NCBI GenBank assembly: GCA_030159075.1
Contig: BROG01000642.1
Span: 174,001-238,000 of the forward strand
Length of the DNA stretch: 64,000 nt
Source: Atrina japonica
Lineage: Eukaryota > Mollusca > Bivalvia > Pterioida > Pinnidae
Direction of reading: 5' to 3'
Part shown: piece after piece, positions 48,236 to 59,939 of the stretch
How positions within the stretch are numbered: the first letter of the stretch is position 1
Layout of the letters: each line of letters begins with the position of its first letter
The notes under the pieces: generated by a model
What the model was told of the DNA's origin: nothing
Databases searched by the model: none
The model's input: only the letters and a program-made list of their open reading frames with translations
Translations under genes and position numbers: made by a program

Positions 48236-50482
48236 TACTTTCTTACGCATGTTATTAACATCATTAGTGATTACGCCGATCTATCACTCGATACAATCTA
48301 ACTGTCACACTTAGTATTGGATCTATCTCATATACTGTGACACTATTGGGTCTATGTAATATTCGATAAAGATATACTCTGACCTGCATTATTGGGTTAT
48401 AATGTACCCACAAATGACAACATGATATCCGAAAATATAATCTGGTCAACTTCCCCACCTGATGAGATTGGGTTCTAGTGTTGCTTTCAACGATCGACGG
48501 TGGAGTGTTCGTCTCGCAAGTAAGAAGAGTGTATTCGAATATACATACCTTAATGAAATTGCTTATGTATGTAATAGTTATTCAGTAATTGTATTTTAGC
48601 CCCCAAATTGGATACAAAATCAAGAATATTAGAAGCTAAAAAAAATAATTGAATATTTCATCAATTTTGCTACTTTTCTGTACCCTTGTGAAAAGTATAT
48701 GTATAATATTTTCAGTGAATTCAGGGCCCAAAGTTAAATACATTACTGAAGCTTGATTATTGTTTTCTTGATTTCAAGTTGAAAACACAAAAAACACATT
48801 TTATTTTTTTTTATGATACAACTGGATATTTTATTTTTTGGATATTTATTTCATATAGTGGTAAATAGTGATGAAAATCAATGTTTATTTGAATCAAACT
48901 TAAGAAATATAAAAAAATAGTTTGACTAATACTCAAAGTATGAGTATATAATCTACTATACTCTAGGACTTTTTCATTTTTACGGGGGAAAAGGATAAAT
49001 TTGATCCATTTTTATGAAAATAAAGGAAAACATAAAACAAATTGTGTTTCCTTTTCACTTGCTTCCTATATTTTCAGAATAAAGTTGAGCTCGAGTATTG
49101 AGAAATTATGGTGACTTCTGCCCTGATTTCTAGATAAATGTTTAATTTCAATTTATAATATCTGTTCATGTACATTTATTTTGCTTGAAATTGACAATGG
49201 TGTTGAAAAAGGCAGGACCAGGTGTAAAACGTAAAGAAATCCGATGCATGATTATTTAATGAAAAGGCAGGAGCGTGGCTAATATACACTGATCTATTTG
49301 ACAGTAAGGTTGTTTTATCACCACAGATACTCATTTTAACTGACGTCCTCTCAAATTTATGGTTGTCTTAAATTTTGAAGAATTTTCATTCACTTATCGA
49401 GCCGTTGTGTCGTTACATTCATGGCACGGCATATTTTTTCGCGCTCGAATTAATTTGATCCGATGTGAAGTGACGCAACTCACAATGGCGTTTAAGACAT
49501 TTTAACACTTGTTAATGGATATTATCCTCATGTTGTCACCTTGTTCTAACTATCGTTTAAGATCGCTTAATTTTGATATTTTACGACTTCAGTCACAACT
49601 TCTTTCTGGTATAGTTATCAGTCAAACAAACGATTTAATAATGATGTTCGTCTGAGACTTAATCCTCTATATATCAAAGTTACATTTGCCTTCTAATGAT
49701 ACTAAACAGATGTTCACGACGTAGAATATTTTAACATTAAAAGGTGCACTCAATATATAAAGTTAAGTTTTTTTTTAAAAAATTATATTTCTATCATGAA
49801 ATGGTTTTCCTAATTGAAAGTACCATTCAATACTAGAATACCTAATTTTTCTAAAACTGCATTCCCGTTTACGATACAGTTTATTATATATGTGTTATAT
49901 TAAGAATTGTTAATTTGGTATTTACAATTTATCTACATGTATAACAAAATATTGTAAATACCAAATGAACCATTTTAAATACAACATACACACTGTATAT
50001 AATACTACATCTTAAACTGAATTCCATATAGAAAACGTATGCTGAATACAAATTTCAAATTGTAATCAAATTACACGTTAATATTTATCACCAATACACA
50101 CGATATTCTGTCAAATCCATCTTTAATGTAGTAAAAAAAAATCTCCATGAAAATATAGTGTTCAGTTGAATTTTTTTGGATAAGAAAAGGAACTTTCGAC
50201 GTTAAGTATTGATAGCGACATCAGCTCATCAAAATTTAATATATTTATATATCCTTTCACAAAAAGTTTGTGTTAATTTGATAGCATTCAATATTACATT
50301 GTTAAAGATGTTTTTTTTTCAATAACGAATATTGTTCAACTGAAAGCTTTTTTTTTGTTGCGAAAAGTTCGCGTCCGACATTATATATTGATATTAGTAT
50401 CAGTTAATATTGCTCTAGAGATGCCGTCTAGTTGTCGTCGTCAGCTTGCCATACGAGTGAAAACCTACATATGTTTATTGCA
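48236..50482. other. Interval without recognised features
   Basis: A possible tRNA-like SINE head trace (CGGTGGAGTGTTCGTCTCGC at 48494) is too short to call. The rest is AT-rich and unassigned. Confidence 0.45.
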
Positions 50483-50842
50483 TAAAGGGGCATTTGCTGT
50501 GTTTTATCAACAATTTTGTTTTCTTCTTTTACTAATTAGATTGATATAGAATAACAAAAAGAGATATACACAGGCATAAAAATTCTTGTATTCCTATATA
50601 TTTTGTGAAAATTACTTGAGAAAACCCCGGTTTCACACTTTTTCACTTGCAATTGATTAACTCAATCTTACTATTTGTATATGAATACCACACTGGACTT
50701 GACATTATTTTCACAAAGTATATAGAAACATAAGATTTTCATGCCTGTGTATAGCTCTTACTGTCTTACTTTTATACATCAAGTACTAATAGTAGAAAAA
50801 TCGAAATAATTTGCTGGGGTAAACACAGATAATGCCCCTTAA
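50483..50842. mobile_element. Palindromic element A, copy 3, uninterrupted
   Basis: Long inverted repeat of about 360 bp. The left arm (AAAGGGGCATTTGCTGTGTT, then ATACACAGGCATAAAAATTC) is mirrored by the right arm ending AAACACAGATAATGCCCCTT. No open frame, so it is a non-autonomous foldback element. Confidence 0.78.
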
Positions 50843-50884
50843 ATACAAAACGATAATTATCGCTTATGGGACAATAAGAATATA

Positions 50885-51800
50885 AAAATTTCAGATACCA
50901 AAGTATAAATCAATAGAATGTCCAGGACATAGATACAAATCCGGTAAAATGGACAAACACGGACCTCTGGAAACCAAGAGGTGGGATCAGGTGCCATGGA
51001 GGAGTAAGCATCCCCTGTCGACCGGTCACACCCGCCGTGAGTCCACAGTCAAGTCCAATGAAACAAGTGAGGAGTGTATCCTAGTCACAATTGGTACAGA
51101 CGTCTCAACAACCGCCAACGAAAAGGCAACTCAACATTTCACTTAGTGAAACAGAGTAGTCGCAAACAAGACTATTATACCGACCGTAAAATTTGCGGAA
51201 CGTTGACATTAAACGCGGTTTTCGATATCCCTGTGTCAATAATTTGTCAGTGAGTAGTTAACCTCTGTATATGAAATCTTCATATGTTGTGCACGCCCTG
51301 GCAAATCGAATCATTTGTGAAATATAAACTCCATATGCGGGTGACTGAGGGATATTACTACTTAAATGTGGAAAATTTACGATGGGAAAGCCGAAATCGT
51401 CGCATTTATCGTATAGCTCAGTTGCTAATTTCCCGTCTGTGTTTATATTAAGTAAAATGTCCAAGTATGAAGCGTGTGTGCTTGATTCTGTTGTATCTTT
51501 AATTTCTAGTTCGCTGGGATATATCGCATTGACATATGTATGAAAATTGTCATTATTAATTGACAAAACGTCGTCGATATATATAAATGTCACATTAAAG
51601 GACACCACTAACTTTTTCTTCTTTTGATTCAGCAGTTTCTGAATGAAGTCTGCTTCGTATGAATAAAGGAACAGTCGGAATGCCAATAAAGGAGCAACAT
51701 TACAAATTATTGTTCCCAAATTCCAGGAATGTGTAGACAGTTTGTTGAAAGACCACCAATCACTAGTCTCCGAACATTACAAAAGTATAATTGTCTATTG
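50885..51800 (-). mobile_element. 5'-truncated Penelope-like element, - copy, with 3' tail
   Basis: Reverse transcriptase remnant plus tail. The tail (50885-51110) includes the conserved GTGTGACCGGTCGACAGGGG block on the minus strand (near 51013-51032). Its 3' end lies about 45 bp from a palindromic element (50483-50842). Confidence 0.75.
51120..51719 (-). pseudogene. Broken Penelope-like reverse transcriptase fragment (- copy)
   Basis: Minus-strand relative of the copy at 59977. The open part (51719 down to 51258, 153 codons) has a damaged GIP box (it starts MGTIICNVAPLLA), an intact YIDD at residues 47-50, and SYLDILLNI further on. It stops where the other copy reads GGT AAA: here the codon is TAA, one base different. 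Beyond the stop the frame continues down to about 51120 (including FRKFYGRYNSLV), with sense where the + copy has TGA. Homology to the + copy also extends upstream to about 51790 with a frame break. It is a dead copy, truncated at the 5' end and followed by the standard 3' tail. Confidence 0.83.
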
Positions 51801-52203
51801 GAATAGTAGTGTAAATTCCAGCATTTTTGTATATCCAAATTTTCAAAAGCTATTTTTAAGTATCCACATCGGTCAAAAATGAAGCTACACTGATACTGGT
51901 ACCAGGACGGTTTCGTTGACCTGGAACTATCACGATGTCGAAAAGATGTAATTATGACTAAAATGGCTTTTATTTATATATTCAGTTAATATTTCTACTT
52001 AAAGTAAGAATTGAATTTGGATTTGACCAAATAAAACATTACTAATACTCTATTAAAGAAACAACCGCTGACCATCTGAACACTCTATTGGGATAAGTCG
52101 TCAAATTTTATCTAGATACTAAAATAACCTGCCACTTAAAAGTGCGCAGCCTTGTTGGCATGGAATGCGTTTTACACAGGAGCACTCAATTTAATATTTG
52201 ATA

Positions 52204-52330
52204 ATTGACATCTCACGAATACGTAACTTGACCTTTCACATCTCACGAACATCTAATTTGAACTTGGACATCTCAAAAACACTTTATCTAAGTTTTGACA
52301 TCGCATGTACACCTGATCTCACCTTTGGCT
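52204..52330 (+). repeat. 30-bp tandem repeat, 4 units
   Basis: TGACATCTCACGAA-type words recur at exactly 30-bp spacing (52211, 52241, 52271, 52301), then the repeat decays. Confidence 0.8.
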
Positions 52331-53032
52331 TGGCAGATATCCATGTGTGTGTTCTACGCCTAACTTTTATAGTTTATTACATACATGTATATTCAATCGT
52401 TCTTTATACTGTAAAAACCAACTAAATGCCAAATATCAACGATAGCGAGAACCTTTTCAAATATACAAAAAATATAGGCAGTCTAACGCGGATAATGTTT
52501 TTAACATTGATATGTTTGTATCAACAATCAGCACAGCAAATTGTTCTTTGAATTACCGCATTATCTGTTTTTATTGTTTTCGTTAAATTCCCGGTTTTAC
52601 GGTATTTCAGTTCAATGTACTTATTATTCACTTCAAATTTCTTTTTTTTTTTTTTCAAATATCCAGAGGTATAAATACAATAAAAATTTCAATTTATACA
52701 AAATTAAAATTGATAAGGTCAAAATTGAATTAGTCGTATTGCGATATTTCAATGAATTCATATTCCTCCCATACATATGCTTCATTTCTGTGATAATGAA
52801 TTGGGGTTATATATAAAAATATAAAATGTAAATAAAATAAAAGCAAAATTAATGATAAAAACGAAACTTCAGCAGAGAAAAAGGTTGTTTAGATTTTATT
52901 TTTTGGCTTAGGTAATTCGTTTAAAGTATTAAACAAGATTATCTTTATTCTTTTAAAATAATGACATTCAAATTTGATTATTTAATTTTAGTAAATTCAT
53001 GAAAGCATCTATGAAAGTCTTTAACATAGTAC

Positions 53033-53112
53033 AAAAGTTACAGTGTTGCAACAAAAAACCATCGTTTCTGTTTAAAAGATTTCATCTGTCGATATTGAAT
53101 TTAAACTTGTTA
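53033..53112 (+). repeat. Repeat K, copy 5, degenerate left part
   Basis: GTTACAGTGTTGCAACAAAA, then CATCGTTTCTGTTTAAAAGA and TTTCATCTGTCGATATTG. Confidence 0.4.
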
Positions 53113-53325
53113 CTATTCTACATTCTAAGGTTTTAGTAAAAATAAAACATATATTTTCTCAGTCATCCAGTTCGCCATGACAGTCCAAATTTGAATAAAG
53201 TTCAAAACATCAACTTCACTTTATTCTTACCTATGATAATGACTCGTGTACCATAGGTTCACGTAAATCCAGCTAATGCGATATAGAAGTAAAGTTGTAT
53301 ATCAGATGAATAGATATCAAAGTAT

Positions 53326-53414
53326 TAACCCTTTCACCCCTGGATATTTGAGTGGTATGTTCTTTCTATTGTTTAAAACCAGTCTAATATGGACCTTTAG
53401 GATTGAAAAGGTTA
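53326..53414 (-). mobile_element. TTAA-ended miniature element M2
   Basis: TTAACCCTTTCACCCCTGGA to TTTAGGATTGAAAAGGTTAA. Confidence 0.66.
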
Positions 53415-53454
53415 ACCATTAGGAAGTAGATAGGGTAATATAAAAATGTGATAA

Positions 53455-53725
53455 TATAATTCGACAAATATGGAAATGGGACCAGGTGTCATGGACAAGT
53501 TAGTATATCCCGCCGCTTGGTCGCACCTGCCGTGATTCCACAGTCAAGTCAACATCGAAGCAAAATAGGAAAACCCCTGGTCACAATTGGTATAGATGAC
53601 TCTACATTTCCCTATGGACAGGTAATTGAGCATTCCAGTTAGTGATATCATAGAGTTTATGAACGAGGTCATAATATCGACCGCGAAATGTCGACTTTAA
53701 ACGAAAGTCATCGTAACCTTTGACA
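53455..53725 (-). mobile_element. Penelope-like element 3' remnant, diverged
   Basis: Minus-strand copy of the tail and the end of the coding part. It is recognised by the match to the 50950-51200 segment (GGGACCAGGTGTCATGGA, then the CACCTGCCGTGATTCCACAG block), with many substitutions and small gaps. Older than the other copies. Confidence 0.6.
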
Positions 53726-53980
53726 AAAACTTATTGCCTGGATTTTTTTTTTTTTTTTGAAGAATACATTTATTTACAACAGTAATGATTAAAACTTTTT
53801 CAATCATTGTGATATCTTATACCTATTTCGTTGGGGGAATTGTTCCACTGAAATCAACCTATTAGAACAGAACAACTACAAAATCATTCATGGGACACAT
53901 ATTTATCAATAACACAAAGATTTTACTTAGATTTTACTTAGATCCCTCAAGATGCAAGATGCATGTGTTAAACAAACAAG

Positions 53981-53981
<1 letters not shown>

Positions 53982-54047
<66 letters not shown>
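53982..54047 (+). repeat. (CT)n microsatellite
   Basis: About 32 CT units without interruption. Confidence 0.95.
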
Positions 54048-54051
<4 letters not shown>

Positions 54052-54930
54052 TTTATCATGTGGTGTATTAAATGTAGGGAAAGGAAACTTTGTCCAATCG
54101 CATTTCAATGTTATGTAATAAAGTAAAATATCTAAACAACTTACCACTATTTAGTTTGTCTATGTGTATGAAATGGTTGTCAGTTGATGAAACGCTAACA
54201 TGTGGGATTATTTGGACGACATTTACGTCGTATTTAGGAGCTAAAAGTACATGTACATGTATCAGGGTTTTGGTGGTTTGTGTTGATAACATTGCTTATT
54301 TATATATCGCCATGTGAAAATTGACTACGACTTTTATTTTAAAAAATAGCAATTTTATTGACCATCCGATAGAATCTTTGAAGTAATGGCCTCAGTTGGC
54401 TTTTGTAAGAAGGTAACAAAATGATAAATAAAAAAAACAGAGACGAAAGGTTGGATAAGTCACAAACAGTTGTGATGATGGAGATCGTTTTAATCGGTTG
54501 TTACTTTCTCAAGTGTTTTGTTTTGAACCAATACGTATTGCTTGGTAAATTTTGTAAGTTGTAGTAATATTGGTTGCGTGTGGTCTAAAGGTTACCCTCG
54601 TAACAGTCAATAAGAATCTGTGTCTCTTGGTGCATCTGGGCGGAGGTTCCCTTTCTTGTCATATTTAATTTGAAAAAGGGCAATCATGTTTCTTTTTTCC
54701 TTTATTAATTTTGATAATTTTATGGAATTTTCAGTTGTACAGAAGAATCGACACGTATGTAACTGATCAACTGAGTGTTACTGGAAATAGAGAAATGGAG
54801 AACAGAAGAAAAAATATAGGGGTAAACGATCGTGAAGGTTAAAGGGGGGTATTTAAACCCATCAAATTCAGTACAAAAGCTGAAGTTCATTCGTACAAAA
54901 TTTAATCACCACTGGGTCTGGTTTTATTTC

Positions 54931-54976
54931 TGCTGATATCAGCGATATATAAAGCCTTTATATCGCTGCTGATATG
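54931..54976. repeat. Short palindrome G, copy 1
   Basis: TCAGCGATATATAAAGCC is mirrored by TTTATATCGCTGCTGATA. Confidence 0.6.
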
Positions 54977-55120
54977 TCTGCAAAATAGTTACATAATATA
55001 GTAAAGTGCAGCATATCAAGTTTCTTTTCTTTTCCTTATGGTGTATCTTCTCTTTTTATAATGATTAATCTCGCCAATCGACAGTCATCATTTTTTCACT
55101 TGTCCTACATCAATCTCTTA

Positions 55121-55343
55121 TAGCCTGGGTTCTTGGCCCAATAATCCTTCGTCGATAGGTACACAAGGACCTGAACAGTAGCCTGCGTTCCTGGCCCAAT
55201 CTTACTTCGTCCAGATGATTTGATGCTATCCTACATTTCAATGCGGCGGAAAAGGCAACCTTGTCCAATCAGATAATCGAAGTGATTGTATTCCACCTCG
55301 CTATACTGACAGAGTTAGCATCAGTGAGCCAGGATCCCAGGAT
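55121..55343. mobile_element. Inverted-repeat element F with a doubled left end
   Basis: Left ends TAGCCTGGGTTCTTGGCCCA (55121) and TAGCCTGCGTTCCTGGCCCA (55179) stand 58 bp apart. The right end GAGCCAGGATCCCAGGATA is their inverted counterpart. Confidence 0.62.
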
Positions 55344-55643
55344 ACCTGGACCGTAGCCCTTCAAACCAATTTTTGTGAATGGTACAGAAGTCGAACAAAA
55401 ACGTGAAGGACAAGTTGCAAAATATTTTCATCATAAGTAAAATGTTCATTTTTTATCCTGAAAATTCGTTACTTTTTGTTTCAGTTTTAGAACAGACATT
55501 TGAAAACGTTCTTTCTTGAGAAAATCAAAGTGGTAAATTCAGTTTTTGGCATTGTCTGTAACGCTAATACTATTGAATCATGGGAAGGAACCCAACTCAG
55601 AGCAGGTGCCAGTGTGGCCGCGGTCGGACACTATACCTTTAGT

Positions 55644-55720
55644 GGACCTGGCCAGTATAACTGACCTATTCCACTGAATGATAAGCAGCCTTAGCATCCG
55701 TTAGCCAGGATCCCAGGTTA
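55644..55720. repeat. Element F, right-end fragment
   Basis: Matches the right third of 55121-55343 (AGCATCCGTTAGCCAGGATC). Confidence 0.5.
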
Positions 55721-55797
55721 CAATCTCTAAAACAGAGTTGTGGGCCCTTACACTCTATTGCGGTCTTGAAATATTTGCTTTGTCCAAATAGATCTAG

Positions 55798-55801
55798 CAC
55801 T

Positions 55802-55842
<41 letters not shown>

Positions 55843-55880
55843 TAGAATTCGTATCGAATACGAATACGATGGGCTTTCCA
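55798..55880 (+). repeat. (AAT)n next to CGTATTCGATAC-type repeat end
   Basis: About 13 AAT units, followed by CTAGAATTCGTATCGAATAC and GAATACGATGGGCTTTCCAG. The same GGGCTTTCCA word, also next to AAT units, occurs inverted at 59590-59665. Confidence 0.6.
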
Positions 55881-56022
55881 GAACGATTTGAATTCAAAAA
55901 GAAACCAATTTTGTTTTGTTGAGAAATGAAATATCTCAAGATTATTATCAAAGACTTATTTAATGAAATTAAATGACATTTAGATAGTTGGAAAGGAGCT
56001 TCGTTTTATTTCAGTGAAGTAT

Positions 56023-56073
56023 ATATTATCAGCGTTATATAAAGCTTAACAAGTGTTATTGATCGCTGATATG
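56023..56073. repeat. Short palindrome G, copy 2
   Basis: TATTATCAGCGTTATATAAA, then GATCGCTGATATG. The loop is longer than in the other copies. Confidence 0.5.
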
Positions 56074-56275
56074 AATAGAAGACTTTTTATACATAAAATA
56101 CAGAAATGTTTCGCTGAGGTGATAAATGCGAAATCCGAAACATCTTGGTACAAAATGGATGTAGGGACGAGACGAAACACCCCTTTGATTAACGATGCCT
56201 TTTAACTCCTATTTATTGTTTTCCGAAATCATAATCATATGTCTGGCATAAATGGTCTGAAAATATTTGCTCTCT

Positions 56276-56707
56276 CTCAAATCTCTCTCTCTGCGTATGA
56301 ATTTGAGCGAACTAAAAAGCCGTTTCACGGCCGATATTTGTTTTCCGTATGCGTGAATAATAATAATTAAAAAATCGATAATCACTTTTGTGTATAGGGC
56401 CGTATGTGTTTTTACTCTAAGCCCGTCACATTGTCTACCCGCTCTAATACATATCGGTTTGGTTTTCGGGGAGGGCTAGCTTCTATACTTAGTAAACATT
56501 AGTACTGTCTGCCCGTCAGTCCGTTTGTTCATGTCGGAAACAATTCTTAATGAGTATATTTGCGTGTTTTTTCGGTCTGTGACTAATTCTTCTTTCTATT
56601 AATTCTACGTATTTTCTTAAAATAGTTTTACACATTTTTCCAAAACTTTTACTGTTTATTTTAGCATTCAAGGGCATTACCCCTTTCGCCCTCATAAATC
56701 CGCTACT

Positions 56708-56768
<61 letters not shown>

Positions 56769-57045
56769 GTATGAATTTGAGGCGAATAGATAAAAACCCG
56801 TTTGACGGCCCATATTTGTTTTCCGTATGCGTGAATAATAATAATAAAAAATCGATAATCTCTTTTGTGTATAGGGGCGTATGTGTTTTTACTATAAGCC
56901 CGTCACATTGTCTACCCGCTCTCTAATACATATTGGTTCTCGGGGAGGGCTAGCCTCTATACTTAGTAAGCATTAACCCGTCAGTCCGAATTGTAAATAT
57001 ATGTTTGTTTGTTCATGTCGGAAACAATTCTTAATGAGTCGTGTT
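56276..57045 (+). repeat. 474-bp tandem duplication with CT tracts
   Basis: GCGTATGAATTTGA begins at 56293 and 56767. The following segments match closely (TTGTTTTCCGTATGCGTGAA, CGTCACATTGTCTACCCGCT). Each unit is preceded by a CT tract, short before the first and about 60 bp before the second. Confidence 0.88.
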
Positions 57046-57094
57046 TTTCGGTCTGTGTGTCTGTCAATGTGTCTGTCCGTTACTAATCCGCTTG

Positions 57095-57165
57095 TCTCTG
57101 TGTCTTCATATGTAAATTATGTATGTATGTGTCTCTGTCTTCATTTGTAAATTATGTATGTTTGT
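57095..57165 (+). repeat. Short tandem duplication
   Basis: TTCATATGTAAATTATGTAT and TTCATTTGTAAATTATGTAT, about 38 bp apart, at the right edge of the larger duplication. Confidence 0.7.
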
Positions 57166-57265
57166 TTGTGTCGGGGAAAATCGGTACTATTTATAGTCCT
57201 ATAAATGTGTGCGTGCGTTTATTATTTTTCCGTAAGTGTGTGTCTTTTAGTCAGTGTATAAAATT

Positions 57266-57780
57266 GATTAAATTGAAAGTTTATGTATATTTTCTTTGCA
57301 TAATTCCCGACATAGCTGTTTATAATATTTCCTATACTATTTTTGTTTGTTTATTAAAAAAAGATACTACTACGAGTTTTTGAGACGGTCCCTCTACTTT
57401 TGAAATCGGAAAACTAGATATATTTTACTGCATAATATCAACATGCTTAATGGGGATAGCTCCTTGGCTCCTGGGTCTATGCGTAGGGAACTTTTGCTCG
57501 ATTAAATTCAAACTTTATGTATATTTTCTTTGCATAATTCCCGACATAGCTGTTATAATATTTCCTATACTATTTTTGTTTGTTTATTAAAAAAAGAAAA
57601 TTACTACTACGAGTTTTTGAGACGGTCCCTCTCTTTTGAAATTCGGAAAACCCGTAGCGTAGATATATTTTACTGCATCCAAAACATCAACATGCTTAAT
57701 GGGGATAGCTCCTTGTCTCCTGGCTCTATGGTAGGGAACTTTTGCTCGATTAAATTGAAACTTTATGTATATTTTCTTTA
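57266..57780 (+). repeat. Tandem repeat of about 240 bp, two full units and a partial third
   Basis: GATTAAATT-AAA-TTTATGTA starts at about 57267, 57500 and 57747. Shared landmarks are GCATAATTCCCGACATAGCT, TTGAGACGGTCCCTCT and TTAATGGGGATAGCTCCTTG. The TTTTTGAGACGGTCCCTCTA block appears again alone at 58161. Confidence 0.88.
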
Positions 57781-57781
57781 C

Positions 57782-58075
57782 ACACACGCGCCGGCAGTGG
57801 GGGGCTAAACCGACTTTAAGCCCCAATTTTCAACATCTATGCCGATCTTTGCAAAAAAAAGTGGGGGGCCTGCCCACCCCCCTAGCCCGCCCCCGGCTCC
57901 GACGCCTATGTACCCCCGCCCCAACTTTTTTGACGAAGGTAGCACTTAAACTTAAAGATAAATTCACTTTTCAAAACTTCTTAACCAGACAGACAGACGG
58001 ACAGACAGACGGACAGCAAACGGACAGACAGACGGACAATGTGAATATACCCCCAAATCTGTTTGCGGGGTATAT
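57782..58075 (+). repeat. CCCCC-rich and GACA-rich interspersed repeat
   Basis: GTGGGGGGCCTGCCCACCCC, then CCCCGGCTCCGACGCCTATG. An ACAGACAGACGGACAG array follows (57985-58040), then GTGAATATACCCCCAAATCT. Both halves look like repeat ends rather than genes; no family assigned. Confidence 0.5.
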
Positions 58076-58179
58076 AACAATGTTAGAACAGATGTAATTA
58101 AAATGAGAGGAAATATAATGATAACTAATGGCAATATAACACGTGGTGTCCATACACTGAGTTTTTGAGACGGTCCCTC

Positions 58180-59439
58180 TACGACAACTTTTAAGGATTA
58201 AGGTTTTAAGAACAACTTTAACGTTTTATATGATAAATTCAGAAATACTTTCATGTACTGTTTTTATTGTTCGAAAAAGACGAGTTTTTTCTCTCCTATA
58301 TGTACTCTAAACACACTATACACGAATTCTAATTGGGACTCGTAATTATTTTTTGAACCAACACGTGCCGAAGATTCAGTAACTAATTCTGTAAAATATC
58401 TTAGTTTTAATTCCCTACAGGAATCTCATACATATATATCCAAAGAGTTTTAGTACACGCCAATAAAGAAAAATACTACATTTAACATAACAGAGTTTCC
58501 GCCCGACGAGTCTTGTTCAATCGTATACGGTTTTTTATTGATAATTTAGACATGACTCAGCAAAATTTCACTATTCTTAAGTTTATACAAATCCTTCATT
58601 TTTGAAAGTGTGTTGTCTTTACGAAACTTTTGATCCATTGATATGATCCCGTCACTTTCTCTATCAGTTGGTAAAAAAATTTGACGTTTTGCGTCAAACG
58701 TTATGACGTAATTACAGAAAAACAAAAATTGGGTTCGGATGTCGTAGTCCCTTTTTTTTTTTCAAAAACATTCCAAAAACTATACAGCGATGCACGTTTG
58801 GGTCAATCGTTACTGAGAGTTTCAAATGAACTGATTCAAAATGACGTGAACAAAACCGTACACACGTAACGAAAATCGATGCACAGGCCTGCAACGTTTT
58901 TACTTACAATTTCTTCAAAATCATCAATTTGAATTGAAGTATTTTAAATGTTTTCATAATAACTAAGTATGCGTAAATGTGATACGAAAAATTCGAAATT
59001 CGAAAGAAGAGTGCACGAGATATGTGCACCCGAAAAAGCGCATTTTGGGTCAGAATTCTAAAGTACCAAATAGAAAATTCAGTCTGACACATTACACAGA
59101 TAAAAGACGTATCTCAACGTATTGTGTGAAAAAGAATTGCCAAAACGTTCGAAAAAACGTCAAAAACGTCGGATTTGAAAATTTACGTCAAAGTCAAAAT
59201 TTGACGTAGGAAAAAAATAAGACATTTTTTCAACACAAAACGTGACAAAATGCCCAAAAATGAACTTTGTTTTTCGAAATTCGGACGAAGTAAAACATTC
59301 GTGATTTTCGGCGAATTGCGAATATCTCGGAACCCTTAAGAGATATGCAAAAATGAAGTCGACCATGCATCCTCGTCTCAGTGGGAGATCTAAATCTCAA
59401 TGCACAACGATATCGCACGAATAAGTGCAAATTGAGACC
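58180..59439. other. Unassigned sequence rich in ACGT/GACGTTTTG words
   Basis: Has TTGACGTTTTGCGTCAAACG (58680) and AACGTCAAAAACGTCGGATT (59156) and a higher CpG content than its surroundings. The short frames on both strands show no family features. It may be the body of an unrecognised repeat that ends at about 59665. Confidence 0.4.
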
Positions 59440-59665
59440 CTCATGATAAAATCACGAAGACAGGGCGGGCCCCTATAGGGCCCAACATGGCTGACCCAAA
59501 AACGCACGAATTCGGAAGAGAACGAATGAACACGTATAGAAAGTTTGAGTGAAACGTACCAATTTTGTTAAATCGTGGTGACAGGTAATAATAAAAAGCC
59601 CTAATAATAAGAATAAACACGACAATAACAATAGGGTTTTCCACTAGTAGTGGAAAGCCCTAATG
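59440..59665 (-). repeat. Repeat ending GGGCTTTCCACTA with AAT units
   Basis: TTTTCCACTAGTAGTGGAAA is a perfect palindrome at about 59636-59655. AATAATAA units lie 40-60 bp before it. It shares the GGGCTTTCCA terminal word with 55798-55880. Confidence 0.5.
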
Positions 59666-59693
59666 AGCGAATAATATAATCAGAAAATTGAAT

Positions 59694-59850
59694 TAAAATG
59701 AAGAAGTACCAATGAATAATCGAAACTCCAAGTTGTTTAGAATACGACAAATTGGATATTAAAAATTGTCTCAACATGAAGAAAAATTGTGAATCCCAAA
59801 GTGGATGGGTCCAGGAGTCAGCGTCCCTGTCAGCATATCACATCCGTCGC
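59694..59850 (+). repeat. Repeat L, copy 2, upstream of the reverse transcriptase remnant
   Basis: Partner of 42908-43110, about 130 bp before the start of the + reverse transcriptase fragment. Its right part (GGATGGGTCCAGGAGTCAGC then CACATCCGTCGC) resembles an inverted, diverged tail. Confidence 0.55.
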
Positions 59851-59939
59851 AAATGTTACACGGAAACCTCTCGAATTCAGGTGAAAAGGTCAAGGTCGGT
59901 GACTTGGCATCTACTTTTAGATATAAAAGAGATACTGTA

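Larger units (their letters stand above)
51801..54930. other. Interval with scattered small repeats
   Basis: Holds the 30-bp tandem repeat, repeat K copy 5, an M2 element, a diverged retroelement tail and a CT microsatellite. The rest is unassigned. Confidence 0.45.

Noticed and set aside
56155..56190. A hammerhead core suggested by GACGAGACGAAAC
   Set aside because: No CTGATGA precedes it and no pairing stems were found.
57765..58097. 110-codon frame with proline/arginine and threonine/glutamine/aspartate repeats
   Set aside because: The second half is a translated GACA repeat and the first half is a C-rich repeat end.
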